Source of the DNA: Corallococcus sp.
GTDB lineage: Bacteria; Bacillota; Clostridia; Christensenellales; CAG-314
Assembly: GCA_023665205.1 (NCBI GenBank)
Contig: JAMPEJ010000005.1
Span: 25,273-89,272 of the forward strand
Direction: 5' to 3'
DNA length: 64,000 nucleotides
The position numbers were made by a program, and so were the translations under genes. Shown here one piece after another: positions 61,504 through 64,000 of the stretch (position 1 is the first letter of the stretch; each line of letters starts with the position of its first letter). The notes beneath the pieces are model-generated. The model had not been told where the DNA came from, did no database searches, and was given only the letters and a program-made list of their open reading frames with translations.

Positions 61504-62100
61504 CTAAACACCCGAACGGTTTTTTGTGCTGCGAACCCAACCGCTAAGAAGTTTTTGCGTTTCTACTATCTGTTGAACTATAACCGTAAGTTGATGAAAA
61601 TTGATAGCCTGTTTTGTCTTGGCCGTTTCGGCAAAAAAGTCCAACATATTAAGGTTTATCATTGCCTGTTTTTGCCAGCGTATACGTTCGGCGTCACGCT
61701 CGTAGTTGGCGCGGTACAAACACTCCACCACGTCGGTGGCGGTATTAAGCAAACGACCGACAATATTCCAACGGTACTTTGCGGGAGACTTGTCGGTTAT
61801 TACAAAAAGGTACTCGCACAACTTTTTGGCGTGAGTGATAACCGCCAATTCTTTGTCGCGCGGAGTATCGAAATCTTTGAGACGAAACGGTTTGCGAGAG
61901 GCGTTTTGCACCTTATCTGCGGGCGGATCCTGCGGCTCCGGAAACAGACGGAGTTCCGATAGAATCTCGTTTTGCAAAGCTTCGGTTGCCGGATTGACAT
62001 TGGCGGACGTAGTTTGCTCAGATTGCTGCGACTGTCCGTTTTGCGCAGATTGCGATTGTTGCAACGCACGCGTAGATTGCGTGTCAAAAGATTGGTTCAC
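61504..62100 (-). CDS. avd: DGR accessory variability determinant (Avd-like four-helix protein)
   Basis: A 198-residue protein. The first 45 residues are rich in Q, S and N and look disordered. Residues about 85-190 form the four-helix bundle typical of Avd (23S-IVS family relatives): ELAVITHAKKLCEYLFVIT, SPAKYRWNIVGRLLNTATDVVECLYRAN, KQAMINLNMLDFFAETAKT and the last helix near QQIVETQKLLSGW. Avd binds the reverse transcriptase and template RNA as a basic pentamer and is essential for mutagenic retrohoming. The GTG start at 62100 follows AGGAGG at nine nt and overlaps the RT gene by 17 nt. The N-terminal extension is unusual. Confidence 0.88.
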   Translation of the reverse strand: MNQSFDTQSTRALQQSQSAQNGQSQQSEQTTSANVNPATEALQNEILSELRLFPEPQDPPADKVQNASRKPFRLKDFDTPRDKELAVITHAKKLCEYLFVITDKSPAKYRWNIVGRLLNTATDVVECLYRANYERDAERIRWQKQAMINLNMLDFFAETAKTKQAINFHQLTVIVQQIVETQKLLSGWVRSTKNRSGV

Positions 62101-63226
62101 AGTTTTGCGCCTCCTGTTGTTCGAGTTTTGGCAAAGTGAGTTTTGCCGCCAATTCGCGCTCGAAATTGTGACAGTCGCCGTGGACGAGATGCCCGTGTAT
62201 CGCGGCTTTGGAACACTCTATACGCTCGTCGGTGACTATACCGTCCAAGTACGCTTTTTTCAAAAGTCGGGCGCGCCAACGCAAACGTTTTTTGGATTTC
62301 TTTTTTATCATGCGCACCACCGCTCCGCTTGGCATAACGGCAAAACGAAACCCCAAATATGTAAAGCCGTTTTTTAACGGGTGTATTTGAGTTTTATCAT
62401 TGAGCGTAAGCCCCAAGGAATCCACCAATTTGCGGATCTGTTCTAGTGCCGAAATCAAAAATTGCTTGCTTTGGTGAATAAGGACAAAATCGTCCATATA
62501 ACGCGAATACGCTTTTACGCGCAGCCGCTCCTTCACCAAACGGTCGACCGGATTGAGATAAAACATACCGAAAACTTGGCTTGTTTGATTGCCGATAGGT
62601 ACGCCGCGAAAAGTTTTTTCGTCGGTCAAGTCTGAAGGATCGCGAGCGAGAGACGTAACGTCGTATTTTTTCAAAAAAGCGGGACGAGTGTGATAACTGT
62701 CGATTATTTCGGAAATCAAGCGGCGGATTTTAGCGTCGGAGACCTGTGAAAGAACGGCCTTTTTGAGAGTGGCATGCGGAATTGTCGGAAAATATTTGAG
62801 AATATCGCATTTGAGAATATAGCCGTTTACTCCGTGCTTTTTGATAAACTGCTGCAACATATTTTGAAAGCGATCCATCGCCAAATGTCCGCCCTTACCC
62901 TTTTGACAAGCACAGTTATCTAGGATAGCGCGCTTGGAAAAATACGGCGAAAGCAGATCGTCGCAGATAACGTGCTGCACCACTCTGTTGGCGTAAGGCA
63001 AAGTTTGGATCTCGCGCTTTTTCGGTTCCGCCACGGTAAACGTGTGATATTTATCCGTTCTGTAAGTGCCTGCATGCAGTTGATCGTACAAACGATTGAG
63101 GTTTTGCATGGTTGCCAGTTCGAAACGCACAATAGGTTTTTTGTCGCGTTTAGCCAGCCGCCCCTTTACGTGCGCACGATACAAAGCCTGCATTGTAAAC
63201 ACTTCGTCGAAGGTTTTTGTTATCAT
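62084..63226 (-). CDS. DGR reverse transcriptase
   Basis: A 380-residue reverse transcriptase that would copy the TR RNA with errors at adenines for transfer into the VR. Motifs: KKREIQTLPYANRVVQHVI, CDILKYFPTIPH (first catalytic aspartate, 141), the DGR-type motif 4 IGNQTSQ (211-217) instead of QGxxxSP of intron and retron enzymes, YMDDFVLIH (243-246) and LGLTLNDKTQIHPLKNGFTYLGF. There is no maturase or endonuclease domain. ATG 63226 has no clear binding site. It is coupled to avd downstream and sits just after the carbonic anhydrase terminator. Confidence 0.95.
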   Translation of the reverse strand: MITKTFDEVFTMQALYRAHVKGRLAKRDKKPIVRFELATMQNLNRLYDQLHAGTYRTDKYHTFTVAEPKKREIQTLPYANRVVQHVICDDLLSPYFSKRAILDNCACQKGKGGHLAMDRFQNMLQQFIKKHGVNGYILKCDILKYFPTIPHATLKKAVLSQVSDAKIRRLISEIIDSYHTRPAFLKKYDVTSLARDPSDLTDEKTFRGVPIGNQTSQVFGMFYLNPVDRLVKERLRVKAYSRYMDDFVLIHQSKQFLISALEQIRKLVDSLGLTLNDKTQIHPLKNGFTYLGFRFAVMPSGAVVRMIKKKSKKRLRWRARLLKKAYLDGIVTDERIECSKAAIHGHLVHGDCHNFERELAAKLTLPKLEQQEAQNCEPIF

Positions 63227-63234
63227 AGTTTTAC

Positions 63235-63263
63235 ATTGTAACAAAAAGCGGCTGCAATTGCAA
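63235..63263 (-). promoter_or_regulatory. Putative RT promoter overlapping the upstream terminator
   Basis: TTGCAA (plus 63258-63263) and TACAAT (63235-63240), 17-nt spacer, on the minus strand. The -10 ends 8 nt before the RT ATG, so a transcript from here would be nearly leaderless. Confidence 0.4.
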
Positions 63264-63267
63264 CCGC
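63243..63267 (-). terminator. Terminator of the carbonic anhydrase gene
   Basis: Stem GCGG/CCGC extended by the palindrome TGCAATTGCA, with T runs on both strands. It lies about 100 nt after the carbonic anhydrase stop. Confidence 0.7.
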
Positions 63268-63364
63268 CTTTTTGTAAAAAAATATTTGCGACAACGCGCC
63301 TATACTATTTATTACATTGGTATTACGCGCATAAGTTTGCAGAAAAACCGGTAGCGCAAACTTT

Positions 63365-63925
63365 TTATTCCTTGATGAAAAAATCCACCGTACCGCTTTC
63401 GGTTCGGTACAAAGCGCCGACAATTTTGACGTCGGACGGCGGAAATAGCAGCGACTTTATTTTTTCAACGCCGTGTTGTACGTTGCGTACACTTGCTTTG
63501 CAAACGTCCGTTTCGCCGCCTATTGCGCCTTTGATTTCATCGGTGATAAACTTAACGTAGCCGCAGTTATCGCCCATAGCTGCAGACACGGCACCGCAAT
63601 GCGTGTGCCCCAAAACAACAACAAGTTTGCAACCGAGATGATCCACCGCGTACTGGATACTGCCAAGTTGATTATTGTCGATCACGTTGCCGGCAACGCG
63701 CACCACAAACAGTTCGCCTATGCCTGCGGAAAAAATATGTTCCACCGGAACGCGGGAATCGGAACAAGCGACAACTACCGCATACGGTCTTTGACCGTCG
63801 GCACAAGTCTGAACGCGCCTTTCAAGCGAGACGTCGCCCGCGCCGGTTTTTGATCCAAGATAAACGGCGTTGCCATTGCGCAATTTTGCAAGCGCTTCGT
63901 CTGCCGTTATAATGTTATTTTGCAC
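63365..63925 (-). CDS. Beta-class carbonic anhydrase
   Basis: A cytoplasmic zinc enzyme of 186 residues that interconverts carbon dioxide and bicarbonate. Zinc ligands are in VACSDSRVP (cysteine 54, with Asp56/Arg58 dyad) and GHTHCGA (histidine 107, cysteine 110). VVRVAGNVID and QYAVDHLGCKLVVVLG complete the beta-CA pattern. The GTG start at 63925 follows GGAGG at nine nt. It is unrelated to the DGR and marks the right border of the accessory island. Confidence 0.94.
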   Translation of the reverse strand: MQNNIITADEALAKLRNGNAVYLGSKTGAGDVSLERRVQTCADGQRPYAVVVACSDSRVPVEHIFSAGIGELFVVRVAGNVIDNNQLGSIQYAVDHLGCKLVVVLGHTHCGAVSAAMGDNCGYVKFITDEIKGAIGGETDVCKASVRNVQHGVEKIKSLLFPPSDVKIVGALYRTESGTVDFFIKE

Positions 63926-64000
63926 AAGCCGTTCCTCCGTAGTATGTCTGTTTTGTTATATATACGTGTACTATTCTGCCGAGTGCAAACGTTTTCTCAC
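63926..64000. other. Upstream region of the carbonic anhydrase gene
   Basis: Only the binding site of the carbonic anhydrase gene (ACGGAGG on the minus strand) is recognised; no further gene is seen at the edge. Confidence 0.4.

Noticed and set aside
62084..63226. Retron or group II intron reverse transcriptase
   Set aside because: Motif 4 is IGNQTSQ and not QGxxxSP, no maturase domain is present, and a matching TR/VR pair with adenine bias exists.

Overview
The window reads as a chromosomal segment of an endospore-forming, low-to-moderate GC member of the Bacillota (Clostridia-like). It holds the complete eight-gene spoIIIA operon, spoIVB, ytfJ, a dacF-type carboxypeptidase, and the Firmicutes orders nusB-folD-xseA-xseB-ispA, argR-recN-spoIVB and rimP-nusA-ylxR-ylxQ-infB-rbfA. 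Almost every gene lies on the minus strand. The taxonomic placement is an inference from gene content and order; no rRNA or tRNA gene was seen.

Layout from left to right. Positions 1-6200 hold ytfJ, DUF2953, scpB/scpA with an S2P-family protease, a small lipoprotein whose promoter spacer contains a nine-G tract, and dacF. Positions 6400-13600 hold a hypothetical gene, deoB, a SpoIIM-like membrane protein, spoIVB, recN and argR. At about 15.28-15.88 kb, between ispA and a multi-pass membrane protein, lies a roughly 600-nt structured RNA. Its size, locus and neighbour match OLE RNA and its partner OapA. Positions 16.0-24.4 kb carry ispA, xseBA, folD, nusB, asp23 and spoIIIAH-AA. Positions 24.6-35.6 kb carry efp, pepP, nfo, ribF and the rimP-to-truB operon. 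Positions 35.6-46.5 kb carry a polymerase-less PolC relative in the normal polC position, then ispG, rseP, dxr, cdsA, uppS, frr, pyrH, tsf and rpsB.

The right end (46.6-63.3 kb) is an accessory island with a diversity-generating retroelement (DGR). A reverse transcriptase with DGR hallmarks (GNQTSQ, YMDD) overlaps an Avd-like accessory gene. These are followed by a 115-bp template repeat (TR, 61264-61378) with its own promoter. The matching variable repeat (VR, 56907-57021) lies in the N-terminal domain of a predicted 3445-residue membrane-anchored surface protein. TR and VR differ at 18 positions, 16 of them at template adenines on the coding strand. A GC-rich hairpin sits just beyond the VR. 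The giant gene lies between two genes that appear to share a domain of unknown function, and one of these is translationally coupled to it. A plus-strand serine recombinase with a pair of near-identical 20-bp palindromes sits between target and template. Dispersed hairpin repeats decorate the island and also occur near dacF and spoIVB.

How the parts work together: most of the window is housekeeping (translation, isoprenoid and lipid synthesis, DNA repair) plus sporulation. The right end looks like a surface-display module that diversifies one ligand-binding-type fold by mutagenic retrohoming. It may have further phase or recombination control, which is inferred only.
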